Positions 22,881 through 30,952 of a DNA stretch of 35,163 nt are shown one piece after another; the stretch's first letter is position 1; each line of letters begins with the position of its first letter. The notes beneath the pieces were generated by a model. That model worked only from the letters and a program-made list of their open reading frames with translations. It was not told the origin of the DNA and did no database searches. A program made the position numbers and the translations under genes. The DNA lies in contig JAHDFH010000018.1 in assembly GCA_020628305.1 (NCBI GenBank), positions 1 to 35,163 on the forward strand. The letters are read 5' to 3'. The stretch comes from Acidimicrobiales bacterium. GTDB taxonomy: Bacteria; Actinomycetota; Acidimicrobiia; Acidimicrobiales; SZUA-35.

Positions 22881-24094
22881 TATGGCTGCACCAATGCTTT
22901 GTATGCGCCTGTGTTCTGGACAGTCGAGTCTTGGCGATCGTACATGAAGTAACCTACTTGGAGGTTTTCAGCGTACTTTTCATCAAGCCGGACAACACTT
23001 GCGCCCTTTACATTTCGAATGACATAGCCTTCACGGAAGTCACCGAACAATGCAGTGGTGTTGGTCGCGGCAATTGTAGAAGCCATGTTCTCGTTGACGG
23101 TGTATCCATAACCATGGAGACGGTCAGGAGATCCTGCTTCAAGTGATGGTTGCCAGATTGGTCGACCGTCATTGTCGGTCACTTTGCGAAGCGCCGTAAC
23201 GATCTTTCGGTGAACCATGAAACCTGCGTTCGACAAGTAGCTTGGATCAACTTCGTCGATCAAGTCAAGCAGTTCGTTGAATTCAATCGCAGTTGCTGAA
23301 GCAGCTGTCACACCAGTTGATGCGCCGGTTACGATACCCAACGGTTGGTTTGAGCCGGTTCCGGTAGTCTGGTGACGGCCGTGGATCCGAGCAAGTCGCA
23401 TCGCAAGCTTGCGAGCTAGGAAGCCCTCAAGGTCGATTTCAGTGTCTTGCAAGAGTTGATAGCTAACACGGATGAGTTTCGATGTGTAGACGTACGAGCC
23501 GAGACTTGCCGTCCCAAACGTAGTGTCTTGCTCAGTGACCTGTGCGTGCTCTGCTAGGATTGCACCTTCGTTAGCTGTGTCGTCGTTAGTCATCCAAGGC
23601 AGTGTGTTTCCATCTGCAGTGTTGATGACTTCAGCAACAGACGAAACTCCGCCGAATGCCTTCTGAACTTCAACTACTCGGTTCCAGAAACCATCAGGAG
23701 CAGTATAACCGCCACCTGCCGGAGTCGTGATTCCTTGAGCGCGCTTTTCCATCAATACACTGCGCTGTTCAGGCGAAAGGCCTGCCGCACCTGCGCGTAG
23801 GTACGTTCGGAACACTTCGTCATATTGCTCAGCGTTGACTCCGGTTTCTTCTTCACGCTGTTCGACGAATGCTGCATCTCGAACTTCTGAGTCAAGCAAA
23901 CGCTCTGCTCGCTCAATCTGCGTCGATAGTGATTCCATGTCGGAATCCATGCGTTCGTATTTTTCGTTCTCTTCTGCAGAGAATGACTCGCCACCGTCGG
24001 CCGCACGTGCGGTTACTTCAGTAAGAAGAGCTTTCTGCTCTTCCCACAGGTTAGCGCGTTTCTCTTTGAGAGAGACAATTGCTGATCTATCCAT
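22880..24094 (-). CDS. HK97-fold major capsid protein
   Basis: A 404-aa capsid precursor; the start MDRSAIVSLKEKR lies 7 nt after the protease stop with GGAGG upstream, and a longer frame is rejected. Residues 1-75 form a charged coiled-coil (KEKRANLWEEQKALLTEV, EKYERMDSDMESLSTQIERAE), the scaffold-like delta domain that the protease usually removes. Then comes the capsid core with GGYTAPDGFWNRVVEVQKAFGGV, the LPWMTNDDTANEGAILAEHA stretch and AGFMVHRKIVTALRKV near the end, typical of HK97-type capsids. It packs with the protease and portal genes in canonical order. Confidence 0.93.
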   Translation of the reverse strand: MDRSAIVSLKEKRANLWEEQKALLTEVTARAADGGESFSAEENEKYERMDSDMESLSTQIERAERLLDSEVRDAAFVEQREEETGVNAEQYDEVFRTYLRAGAAGLSPEQRSVLMEKRAQGITTPAGGGYTAPDGFWNRVVEVQKAFGGVSSVAEVINTADGNTLPWMTNDDTANEGAILAEHAQVTEQDTTFGTASLGSYVYTSKLIRVSYQLLQDTEIDLEGFLARKLAMRLARIHGRHQTTGTGSNQPLGIVTGASTGVTAASATAIEFNELLDLIDEVDPSYLSNAGFMVHRKIVTALRKVTDNDGRPIWQPSLEAGSPDRLHGYGYTVNENMASTIAATNTTALFGDFREGYVIRNVKGASVVRLDEKYAENLQVGYFMYDRQDSTVQNTGAYKALVQP

Positions 24095-24101
24095 TGTTTC
24101 T

Positions 24102-24794
24102 TTATGCCTCCGTAGGCTTTGTGATTCCAAAGAGAAAGCCCTTGGAACGGTTTTGTTTTGCTCTTGCGTCGCGTTGAAAATCAACATGCGCGAGATCTTT
24201 GATTACTTGCTCTTCGGACGTGATATTCCGAAGAGCTTTGATAACTTCTTCTTTGCTGATGTCTGCAGCTCGCAAACCGCCTTCAGCACCTGTGTACGCA
24301 GGAAACGTCACAATAGAAGTGTCGAACAAACGCTCTACCTTCGTAATCGTGCGTTCGTAAACAGTGCGCTCTCCGTCTTCCTTAGATTCAACCCATTCTT
24401 CACTTGCGATGGTGAATGCAAATGATTGTTGAGTAACATCGCGGCGATCTAGCAGTGTCACTAGGTCACGAGTGATCGAGATATCAGCTAGCTCTGCGAC
24501 GTTCCGCAGTCCGATATCATCTTGGCTGAGCTTGAGTGTGCCGTTTGCGGTACGCGCCAGGGGCAAGCCTGCATGGTTGACCAGGAGGCGAACGTCGTCG
24601 TTTAACACATCTCTAAACGCATCAGGAGCGACTTTCTCGACAAAGCCCCATTCAGGGCTTCCGATCTGAGTTCGTTGGTTGAATACTGCTGCGTGGCCTT
24701 CGTAGATGATCTTCTCTGCTTCGTCAGACTCATCTCGAGTCACAACAGGATTTTCTACCGACCAGCTTCGTTTAATTGCTGTCATTGTCGTCAT
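24102..24794 (-). CDS. Prohead protease, HK97 (U35) family
   Basis: A 230-aa serine protease that matures the capsid. The catalytic histidine is in LLVNHAGLPLART, the serine in TQQSFAFTI, and FDTSIVTFPAY is the usual end of the catalytic domain. The first 45 residues (EGHAAVFNQRTQIGSPEWGFVEKVAPDAF) are characteristic of the family. It overlaps the portal gene by 23 nt; a second start MTAIK three codons later is possible. The C-terminal helices may be a scaffold-interacting part. Confidence 0.92.
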   Translation of the reverse strand: MTTMTAIKRSWSVENPVVTRDESDEAEKIIYEGHAAVFNQRTQIGSPEWGFVEKVAPDAFRDVLNDDVRLLVNHAGLPLARTANGTLKLSQDDIGLRNVAELADISITRDLVTLLDRRDVTQQSFAFTIASEEWVESKEDGERTVYERTITKVERLFDTSIVTFPAYTGAEGGLRAADISKEEVIKALRNITSEEQVIKDLAHVDFQRDARAKQNRSKGFLFGITKPTEA

Positions 24795-26049
24795 TCATGT
24801 CTAGTGGGTTTTCATCTTCAGGATCAGCTTCGTTTGGCGTCATCTGTTCTTCGTTGCCTAAATTAGTTCCTGGGTCAGTCGCCTTTGCAGCGACTTCCGC
24901 GATGTACATTGGGTCATCGGCGTTCGGGTCTTCGATTGGAGAAAGTCCTTCAGCCACTCGAATTTCGTTGATCGACATCACTTGAGACTTGCGCCACATG
25001 ACACTTGCTGATGACCTTGTACGTTCGTCAGCAAGGATGATTCCATTGAATGGAATTTTGACTGACTTATCAGAAGGCAAGAGCTGTCGGTTAATTGCAG
25101 AAGCTAGTCTGTTGCCCCACTCTTTCAGTGTGAATTGCACAAGAAGAATCGCGATCTTTTCAGGATCTACGCCCTTTTCGCCGCCGGCTTCATTGAGAAG
25201 CGCGTTTGGAATGCCGAACATTCGGCCGACTTCTTCGACGCTGAATCGTCGGCTTTCAATAAACTGCGCGTCAGCTGGGCTAAGAGAGATCGGCTGGAAG
25301 GTCGTGTCTTTGTCGAGGACAACAATATCAAACGCGTTTTTGATGCCTTGAATTTTCTCGCGCCAGCGATTCTTAAGGGATGTTGCTTCAGCCTCTGTCA
25401 TGTTTCGAGCAGACGTGAGAATTCCTGAAAGCAAAGATCCCGATCCGTAGAACTTCTCTGCAAACTCTTCGTTGTTCAATGCATTCTGCAACACGCGTGC
25501 CCCGTGTTTGATTATGGAGTCGCCGGCAACGATATCTGTTCCCATTCCGCGATAGTGGAACATCTCGTCGGATGATATTCCTACCCGCTCTTCGCCGATT
25601 TGAACTTCATAAAGGACATCAATTATCTGACCTTGTTTGTTGATCACAGACTTTGGCGTGACATTGGCAGGATCAACTGGTGTAAGCGCGGATATCGGGC
25701 CGACTCCATTGCTTTCTCGGCTGATGATAGCATACGCATTGCCTGAGAACATGACGTTCATTTGCATGATTTCCCAAAAGACATATGCGTCTATCATCGG
25801 GTTTGGATTGTCAAGTAAGTTCTTACCCGTTGCAAAGCTTCCGTCGGCGTTCGAAATGATTTTATTGCCGCCTGCTATTTTGCCCGCGATGATGTTAGTT
25901 GACCGATAGACAGCAGAGATGCTGAGCGCCGAAGACTGCGTGACCGTTGAGTTGTTGCTGAAGAAATTGACAAGGGTGTTAGCCGTCAAAGGAAGTTCAC
26001 CTTCCCATGGCTTATTACCTATTCCGTTAACGCTTCTGTTTAGAATCAT
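24772..26049 (-). CDS. Portal protein, HK97 family
   Basis: A 425-aa portal that forms the dodecameric DNA gate. Family signs are SALSISAVYRSTNIIAGKIAG at the N-terminus, DAYVFWEIMQMNVMFSGNAYAII, the stretch ALTPVDPANVTPKSV and a FSVEEVGRMFGIPNALLN segment, ending in an acidic tail (EDENPLDMNDDNDSN). The start MILNR follows the 59-aa membrane protein frame and overlaps it by 23 nt. It lies between the large terminase and protease, as usual. Confidence 0.93.
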   Translation of the reverse strand: MILNRSVNGIGNKPWEGELPLTANTLVNFFSNNSTVTQSSALSISAVYRSTNIIAGKIAGGNKIISNADGSFATGKNLLDNPNPMIDAYVFWEIMQMNVMFSGNAYAIISRESNGVGPISALTPVDPANVTPKSVINKQGQIIDVLYEVQIGEERVGISSDEMFHYRGMGTDIVAGDSIIKHGARVLQNALNNEEFAEKFYGSGSLLSGILTSARNMTEAEATSLKNRWREKIQGIKNAFDIVVLDKDTTFQPISLSPADAQFIESRRFSVEEVGRMFGIPNALLNEAGGEKGVDPEKIAILLVQFTLKEWGNRLASAINRQLLPSDKSVKIPFNGIILADERTRSSASVMWRKSQVMSINEIRVAEGLSPIEDPNADDPMYIAEVAAKATDPGTNLGNEEQMTPNEADPEDENPLDMNDDNDSN

Positions 26050-26206
26050 TCAGTACTTCGTTTTCTAGAATCATTGAAATCTGGTATATAACCACACCCG
26101 CTGCGATCACAGCAAGAGGTAAATACACCATTCCTATACCTATTATAACACAAATTATGCCCAATAGTTCAATAACTGTAATAATTATTTTCTTAAAAAA
26201 TACCAC
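26027..26206 (-). CDS. Small membrane protein between terminase and portal, 59 aa
   Basis: The 143-nt gap between the terminase and portal genes is filled by an open frame that starts at a GTG (26206) with GAGGA 8-10 nt upstream, overlaps the terminase end by 14 nt and the portal start by 23 nt. It encodes a basic start, one long hydrophobic stretch (about residues 7-26, IIITVIELLGIICVIIGIGM) and a second (about 28-46, YLPLAVIAAGVVIYQISMI), then a charged tail (ENEVLNDSKQKR). It is more AT-rich than its neighbours. Overlaps at both ends and a sensible membrane pattern support a real gene, but the start codon is not certain. Confidence 0.5.
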   Translation of the reverse strand: MVFFKKIIITVIELLGIICVIIGIGMVYLPLAVIAAGVVIYQISMILENEVLNDSKQKR

Positions 26207-27854
26207 CGTGTGTGTCCTCTTCTACTGTAAACTCATTCCGCATTGCATAAAGCGCCATAGCTGCTGCTACTGCACCATCTACATGCTTCCTCGAGCCAGA
26301 CGGTCTTGTGATTCTCCAACCTCGCTCTTTATCTTTCGCGACTACTGACCTAATGTGTTTGTTCATAAGCGGATTATCAGCGTGCACAATCTTCTGTTTT
26401 TTAATCAATTCAAACATGTCCATGCTCGCAGGGACCATATTGCTATCAGACTGTGCAATCTCAATCATGTTCAAGCCATGGCCTCGCAAGATTTGAGCAC
26501 TTCGGTCGTACAAGTGTGGATCGTAGAAAAACACTGGTCCTGGTTCGGTGTATCCCATATCATCGACGATTGATGGAGTTGGAAAGTCATTGAACACTTG
26601 CAACAGATAGTTGTCTATCGAATCGTAATCGACAGACCATTTTGCTGCCCGTTCTGATGTTGGTGGGTGCGGGTTGATCCAGAACTTCTCACGCATATGC
26701 GCTTTTTCTCCGTCCCACTGAACAATGACAACCGCGGCGTTATCGACGCGCCTGCCTATGTCAATGCCTACATACGTGCGACGATCTGACCGTAAGTCGA
26801 CAAGCCCTTTACAGAGTGGCCAGTGTTTGGCCGCTTCCCAGATGTTGTCTGCTTCCATCCACCGATTCAGAAAGTAGCGACAGAACTCAGACTCAGATCG
26901 CTTTCCTCGAGTGGTCTCTGTACCGGCTAAGTCGCGATAAAAACTCTCGTCTAGGATCAATCCGTAGCTGGGATTCGCGATCTTCCACGTCTCTGGATCT
27001 CGCCAATCGAGATGCTCTGGTGCCTCATACCAGCAAAAATGGAAAGTGTCGTCTTCCATGTCGCCTGACATAACAGCAAGTCCACGCTCGTACCATTCGA
27101 AACAAATACTGTCTTCGTTCGATCCGGCGGTTGTGATCATCATGTTGAGAGGCTGGACTCGCGCACCACCACCTTGAGTAATGACGGTGAACACATCTTT
27201 AGACCGCGGTTTCACCCACTCATGGAACTCGTCGACCACAACGCCGTGTAGGTTCTTACCATCGTTTGACCCAACCACAGCCGCGAGTTTCGTGATCTTG
27301 CCTTCTGCTCCATCACCGGTGTTGACAACAATGTCAGAGTACCGTGGTGTTGCGAATGGTTTGAGCTCTTCTGACCAATCGACCATGCGGCTCGCTGCCT
27401 CAAAGAAGATATCTGCTTGCTCTTTCGACGCAGCCGCAGCTACTACTTTCGGTGATTGTTCTTCATCGTCGATTGCGAGATACAGGCCAAGTGCTGCTGA
27501 TAATTCTGTCTTGCCGTTCTTTTTAGGAACACCAAGCATTGTCCAACGGTGCTTACGCAACCATTGGTCTTCGCCGGTGGCTTTGTTGCACTTCCAAACC
27601 ACTTCAAACGCTTCGAGAATGTAACGTATCTGCCAGTCAAGCAGGATGAATGGCTGATGTGCGTACTGCGCATCTGTGAGCACACACATTTCTTCAATGA
27701 AGTCTATGACATAGTTGCCGAGGGTTGTGATCTGAAGTGGCTCTCCGGTCTTCTCATAGTGCCGGTTAGCTCGCTTTGTGGTTGTGCTCGGAAAGTGGTT
27801 GAATGGGTCGTCAGGACCGCCGATGCTGATCGTGATAGGCTGTCGGTCGCTCAC
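26193..27854 (-). CDS. Terminase large subunit
   Basis: A 553-aa packaging motor. ATPase domain: Walker A GVPKKNGKT at about residues 108-116, Walker B VVVDE at 205-209, and a coupling-type TTAGS motif. Nuclease domain: acidic residue in YVGIDIGRRVDNAAVV, then further acids near HVDGAVAAAMALYAM at the end. This is the HK97-type (Terminase_1) organisation, which usually cuts at cos or pac and pairs with an HNH protein, also present here. It overlaps the 84-aa gene upstream by 4 nt. Confidence 0.95.
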   Translation of the reverse strand: MSDRQPITISIGGPDDPFNHFPSTTTKRANRHYEKTGEPLQITTLGNYVIDFIEEMCVLTDAQYAHQPFILLDWQIRYILEAFEVVWKCNKATGEDQWLRKHRWTMLGVPKKNGKTELSAALGLYLAIDDEEQSPKVVAAAASKEQADIFFEAASRMVDWSEELKPFATPRYSDIVVNTGDGAEGKITKLAAVVGSNDGKNLHGVVVDEFHEWVKPRSKDVFTVITQGGGARVQPLNMMITTAGSNEDSICFEWYERGLAVMSGDMEDDTFHFCWYEAPEHLDWRDPETWKIANPSYGLILDESFYRDLAGTETTRGKRSESEFCRYFLNRWMEADNIWEAAKHWPLCKGLVDLRSDRRTYVGIDIGRRVDNAAVVIVQWDGEKAHMREKFWINPHPPTSERAAKWSVDYDSIDNYLLQVFNDFPTPSIVDDMGYTEPGPVFFYDPHLYDRSAQILRGHGLNMIEIAQSDSNMVPASMDMFELIKKQKIVHADNPLMNKHIRSVVAKDKERGWRITRPSGSRKHVDGAVAAAMALYAMRNEFTVEEDTHGGIF

Positions 27855-28105
27855 TTGTCCGCTTCCATGATGCAGATTGATTTAGCGAGTGCTACAACGA
27901 CTTGACGGTAACATTCAAATTTTGCGTCGTTTGATTTGTTTTGCATATCACGCGTATTGAATGCTACATCCTCGAAAACGACTTCAGAATTGACTGTCCC
28001 GATGACTTTCCAAATGCGTTTTTTGACGAACTTCAACCGGTATGGCCTCGCGATTACTACTGGGCGATAGCTCTTTGCAATCGTGATTTCGAAATCGTCT
28101 GTCAT
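27851..28105 (-). CDS. Hypothetical protein between terminase subunits, 84 aa
   Basis: An unrecognised small protein, alternately beta and basic (ITIAKSYRPVVIARPYRLKFVKKRIWKV) followed by a helix (YRQVVVALAKSICIME). It overlaps both terminase genes by 4 nt (ATGA junctions), so it must be translated with them. Packaging accessory function is possible from position only. Confidence 0.65.
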   Translation of the reverse strand: MTDDFEITIAKSYRPVVIARPYRLKFVKKRIWKVIGTVNSEVVFEDVAFNTRDMQNKSNDAKFECYRQVVVALAKSICIMEADK

Positions 28106-28593
28106 TTCTTGACTTCTTCAACGTCAATCACTGGAAGATCACGCTTTCGAGTGCGTTCTGGACGCTTCGCTTGTTCGGATTTTTTAGCTGCCTGCGTCTT
28201 CTTTTTCATCTCATCCCATGTCAACTTCGCGTTGCCCATGTCGATTCCTAGGCGTGCTCGAGCAAGTGGGTTGAGACCGAGCTCTTTCTCGAGCATGTTG
28301 ATCTTCTCTTCAAGCTTGAGCATGTGTTTCGCGTATGGGTGCAGTTGAATCGCAGATTTCTCGCGACTTCCGTCGATGATCATTTCTTGCGGACCGAGAT
28401 CCTGAAGTGCTTGGTGGAATCCGAACCACTGATTGCGATAACTGAACAAGCGAAACAAAACGAACTTGTCAACCGCTAAGCTTGACGTCGCAAGTGGTGA
28501 TTCCCAGTACTCATCCCAAGCTTCTCGGACCTCTGGCAGTAAATAGTTCGGCGCTTCAGGAGCGTACGCTGGTGTGTGTTCTTCAATATCCAT
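28102..28593 (-). CDS. Terminase small subunit, P27 family
   Basis: A 163-aa DNA-recognition subunit. The middle (VDKFVLFRLFSYRNQWFGF) and the stretch LHPYAKHMLKLEEKINMLEKELGLNPLARARLGI are characteristic of the P27-type small terminase. The C-terminus is basic (KKKTQAAKKSEQAKRPERTRKR). The ribosome binding site is weak; the upstream 270 nt contain a short possible gene and the likely cos/pac region. Confidence 0.85.
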   Translation of the reverse strand: MDIEEHTPAYAPEAPNYLLPEVREAWDEYWESPLATSSLAVDKFVLFRLFSYRNQWFGFHQALQDLGPQEMIIDGSREKSAIQLHPYAKHMLKLEEKINMLEKELGLNPLARARLGIDMGNAKLTWDEMKKKTQAAKKSEQAKRPERTRKRDLPVIDVEEVKK

Positions 28594-28864
28594 TTACATC
28601 AATCCATATCTATTCGTTTACTTGTTCGATCGTCGTTACAAATTGTGGAAGAAGCCTCAGGAGAAACCTAGAAGTGCGTTAGACGATCAGTCTGCGGTTC
28701 TGGAAACATCTCAAAAAATGGGAAAAAATGATCAAAAGTGGGCCCTGGCTGCTCTGACCTCGCGGCCTCACTACAGCGGCAACCCCCTTCCAAATGCGAC
28801 ACGAGAGGCATCTAACTGCTCCTCTATCGCGTTTCTAGACCATACGGAAGGTCCTTACGCACAA
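28594..28864. other. Gap between HNH and terS genes, candidate cos/pac region
   Basis: This 271-nt stretch has no gene of normal length. It holds one short frame (28668-28811, see separate entry), several T-rich runs on the - strand (TTTTGATCATTTTTTCCC and a second TTTTTT run) and a GGGCCC palindrome. In HNH-containing HK97-like phages the packaging site usually lies close to the HNH and small terminase genes, so this is the best candidate. No cut site can be read. Confidence 0.35.
28668..28811 (-). CDS. Possible small gene before terS, 47 aa
   Basis: The ATG at 28811 has AGGAG 7 nt upstream, a better site than that of the small terminase gene. The frame encodes 47 aa (MPLVSHLEGGCRCSEAARSE at the start, then a Phe-rich middle TFDHFFPFFEMF) and ends 74 nt before terS. 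Composition is odd and there is no family resemblance, so it could be an accident of a cis-acting region. Confidence 0.3.
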   Translation of the reverse strand: MPLVSHLEGGCRCSEAARSEQPGPTFDHFFPFFEMFPEPQTDRLTHF

Positions 28865-29164
28865 TTAACGTCTCGAAGCGTTACATGACAAGTGAGCGCG
28901 TCTGAGGTTGGCCCTCGAATTGTCTCCGCCGTGTCTGCGTTCCCTCACGTGGTCCACGCTCCAATGATCTCCGTCATCCAGGTCCTCGCCACCACAGATC
29001 CAGCACTCCGTCTCTTCAGCAAGGACTTGAGCTCTCACCTCACGCCAGCCAGGTCCCATACGCCCGACGCCTGATCGCATACACCGCCCGCATACCGAAC
29101 GTCCGACGATCGCTACCCGGCCACGACATCCAGAGCACAGCGTCCTACGGCCGCCGTCATACAT
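28865..29164 (-). CDS. HNH endonuclease (packaging-associated type)
   Basis: A 99-aa protein starting MYDGGRRTL at 29164, chosen because it overlaps the upstream stop by 8 nt like other genes here. It has an N-terminal zinc-binding pair (CSGC, CGRC), then the HNH motif: CWICGGEDLDDGDHWSVDHVRERRHGGDNSRANLRRAHLSCN (residues about 54-95), with the DH, N and H residues of the nuclease. Proteins like this next to terminase genes help cos cleavage in HK97-type phages. The very GC-rich coding sequence differs from its neighbours. Confidence 0.85.
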   Translation of the reverse strand: MYDGGRRTLCSGCRGRVAIVGRSVCGRCMRSGVGRMGPGWREVRAQVLAEETECWICGGEDLDDGDHWSVDHVRERRHGGDNSRANLRRAHLSCNASRR

Positions 29165-29321
29165 CTCGGCCCGCCAGCCCATCATCATCAACAACAATCA
29201 CAGCAGCACATTCACTCGCGGCTATCCTCGCATACTCGCGATCAGCGCCGACCTTCCACAAACGGCGGCGCCTGCGAATCTCAGCATCTACGTCAGCAGC
29301 TTTCTTATCGATTTCGTCCAT
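29157..29321 (-). CDS. Small protein at the head of the late unit, 54 aa
   Basis: The ATG at 29321 (MDEIDKKAADVDAEIRRRRR) is the first good start after the non-coding region; the longer frame upstream is discarded. The product is a charged helix with an Arg-rich centre, followed by a hydrophobic end (ASECAAVIVVDDDGL). It overlaps the HNH start by 8 nt. It is the first gene of the 28-kb - strand unit, so a promoter for the unit should lie in the 100 nt before it; a clear one was not seen. Confidence 0.6.
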   Translation of the reverse strand: MDEIDKKAADVDAEIRRRRRLWKVGADREYARIAASECAAVIVVDDDGLAGRDV

Positions 29322-29381
29322 ACCCAAACCATACCACCATAACACTACATTTGAAACGCATCTGTAACATTTATTAAAAAG

Positions 29382-29880
29382 TGAGGATGGGGTTAGGCCC
29401 ACTGCACAAACTGAGTTCACAGACCACTTCAGTGATTCACCTCGCGCCCTGAGTGCGAGGTTCTTTGCTGATGGGTGAATGAAGATGCTCAGCGAGCTCT
29501 TCTTCATCACGCACTCAGAAAGAATGACCGACCCCCCTCTCCCTTGGAGAGCACGGGATGTGGTCAAGTCCCTAAGTAAGCACACAAATATATCCAGATT
29601 TCAACCCCGCTGTAGCACACGAGGGGGTCTGACCCACACCGTGTGCAGCCTTCATGATCCGAGTTGTAAACGAGCTAAAACCCTGCACTGCACAGAAGGG
29701 GGGTTTTGACGCCGTAATAAGCACAAAAATACACCATTGAAAAGTTTGGGGCCACTGCAAAACATGGGGGCATGCCCACACGCTGTGCTGTCTTCATGGA
29801 AATGACACCAAAAAGTGAGCAAAATCTGAAACCTGTAGCACAGATGGGGTTTTGACCACATTTTTTGCAGCAGGCCCGGA
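29382..29880. repeat. Non-coding region with degenerate tandem repeats of 68-80 bp
   Basis: Between the divergent transcription units lies about 580 nt without a convincing gene. Five related blocks can be seen, each with a G-run followed by TTTTGACC- or CCACAC-like sequence and a GTGTGCAG-like end; G-runs start at 29388, 29623, 29698, 29766 and 29846 (last four spaced 75, 68 and 80 nt). Blocks two and four share CCCACAC..TGTGC..CTTCATG, three and five share CACAGA.GGGGTTTTGAC. A nested hairpin lies at 29435-29480 (CCTCGC / GCGAGG inside ATTCACC / GGTGAAT). Origin iterons, packaging site or regulatory array are possible. Confidence 0.6.
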
Positions 29881-29889
29881 ATTTCCAGG

Positions 29890-29895
29890 TATAGT
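29890..29895 (+). promoter_or_regulatory. -10 element, apparently leaderless start
   Basis: TATAGT (five of six matches to TATAAT) ends 8 nt before the ATG at 29904, and there is no Shine-Dalgarno sequence between. Transcription would start at or within a few nt of the ATG. A TTGCAG hexamer lies 19 nt upstream as a weak -35. Confidence 0.45.
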
Positions 29896-29903
29896 TCAAA
29901 ACC

Positions 29904-30917
29904 ATGAAACAACGTGACCATATTGAGGAAATAGTCAACTACTTAGAGACAAAAAACTTCGAAGGGTGTAAGTCGATAGGGCCGTCGAAGCGCGCACGCC
30001 GACTTCGAACTAAGGATGGCGCGCACAAGTACACGCATAAACTAGTGACGGACTTGTACATGCCGTATCATGAAGAAAACAACAGGCTCCAAACGCGGTC
30101 AACGGTGCGCAGATGTCGAAATGACGCTTGCATCAACCCGACACACATCCGAAGAGCCACAATGTACGAATGGGCAAGCCAAGAAAAGTGGGATGAAGCA
30201 AAGCCTAACTTTGTTCCAAGCGAGATCGCGATAATCGAAGCAGCACGTCAAGACCGGATTGACGAAGATCTCGCGGCTGAGAAAGGCCTCGGAACAGAGT
30301 TTTGGGAAAGCGACCCGCGTTGGACCGTTTCTAACCCAGAAGTCCGCAAATTTTTCGAAAATGCTGTCAACACTGGGAACGTCACAGAGCTTCCAACACA
30401 CCTAGACCGGTTGAAGGTCTACGTCGTTGAGTACACAAAGGATCCGAACAACAGTTGTTGGAACCCTCTTTTCACAAAAAAGAACGGAGCGAATGTGCAT
30501 AGAGAAGGGGCCATGCGCAAAGCTTGGACACACCGGCGCGTTTGTCATATGACGTTGCAGATCGCGTCAAACCCGGAATCATTCGACATTGATGCGATAT
30601 CAAAGCTACCGATGAACGATCTTCCAAACCTATCAAAGGACGTGACAGTGTGCAACAAATATGACTGTGTCAACCCATCGCATTGGGTTTCTCGTCAATT
30701 GGTTATGCCAAGATCTGGCAGACCACGTGGTGTACTTCGTGCGGAGGCTATAGAGCTTACGAAAACGTTGCGTAAGAAAGACAAACAATCTTACAGAGCG
30801 ATAGCAAAAAAGGCTAAGGTGCCTACTTCGATTTTGAAAGGCATCAAGTCAGGTAAGATCTACACCGGCGTATTCTTCGCAAGCGACTTCGCGCCGACGA
30901 CCATCAATGAAAGGTAA
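29904..30917 (+). CDS. HNH-homing-endonuclease-like protein with two zinc modules and a C-terminal HTH
   Basis: A 337-aa protein with duplicated domains. Residues about 52-85 end in VRRCRNDACINPTHIRRAT and residues about 240-270 in VCNKYDCVNPSHW; both match the C-x4-C-x-N-P-x-H core of phage HNH homing endonucleases. The His that normally stands two residues before the first Cys is absent in both (Arg and Thr), so catalysis may be lost or rely on other residues. The C-terminus (AEAIELTKTLRKKDKQSYRAIAKKAKVPTSILKGIKSGKI) is a helix-turn-helix of the NUMOD type. It could be a homing endonuclease, or a domesticated DNA-binding regulator of the nearby repeats. Its last codons lie inside a direct repeat (30903-30952). 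Confidence 0.7.
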   Translation: MKQRDHIEEIVNYLETKNFEGCKSIGPSKRARRLRTKDGAHKYTHKLVTDLYMPYHEENNRLQTRSTVRRCRNDACINPTHIRRATMYEWASQEKWDEAKPNFVPSEIAIIEAARQDRIDEDLAAEKGLGTEFWESDPRWTVSNPEVRKFFENAVNTGNVTELPTHLDRLKVYVVEYTKDPNNSCWNPLFTKKNGANVHREGAMRKAWTHRRVCHMTLQIASNPESFDIDAISKLPMNDLPNLSKDVTVCNKYDCVNPSHWVSRQLVMPRSGRPRGVLRAEAIELTKTLRKKDKQSYRAIAKKAKVPTSILKGIKSGKIYTGVFFASDFAPTTINER

Positions 30918-30952
30918 TCATGAATCAAGACGAAAAGAAACTACGCTTGGCT
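30903..30952 (+). repeat. 50-bp direct repeat, left copy
   Basis: Matches 31330-31379 at 48 of 50 positions. It includes the end of the HNH-like gene, an AAAGG ribosome binding site, an ATG and the first codons (MNQDEKKLRL) of a duplicated small gene. The two copies are 427 bp apart. Confidence 0.9.

Noticed and set aside
29479-29938. Several frames of 69-89 codons on both strands in the non-coding region
   Set aside because: They cross the degenerate tandem repeats, have poor starts, and show Trp/Cys/His-rich sequences unlike real proteins.
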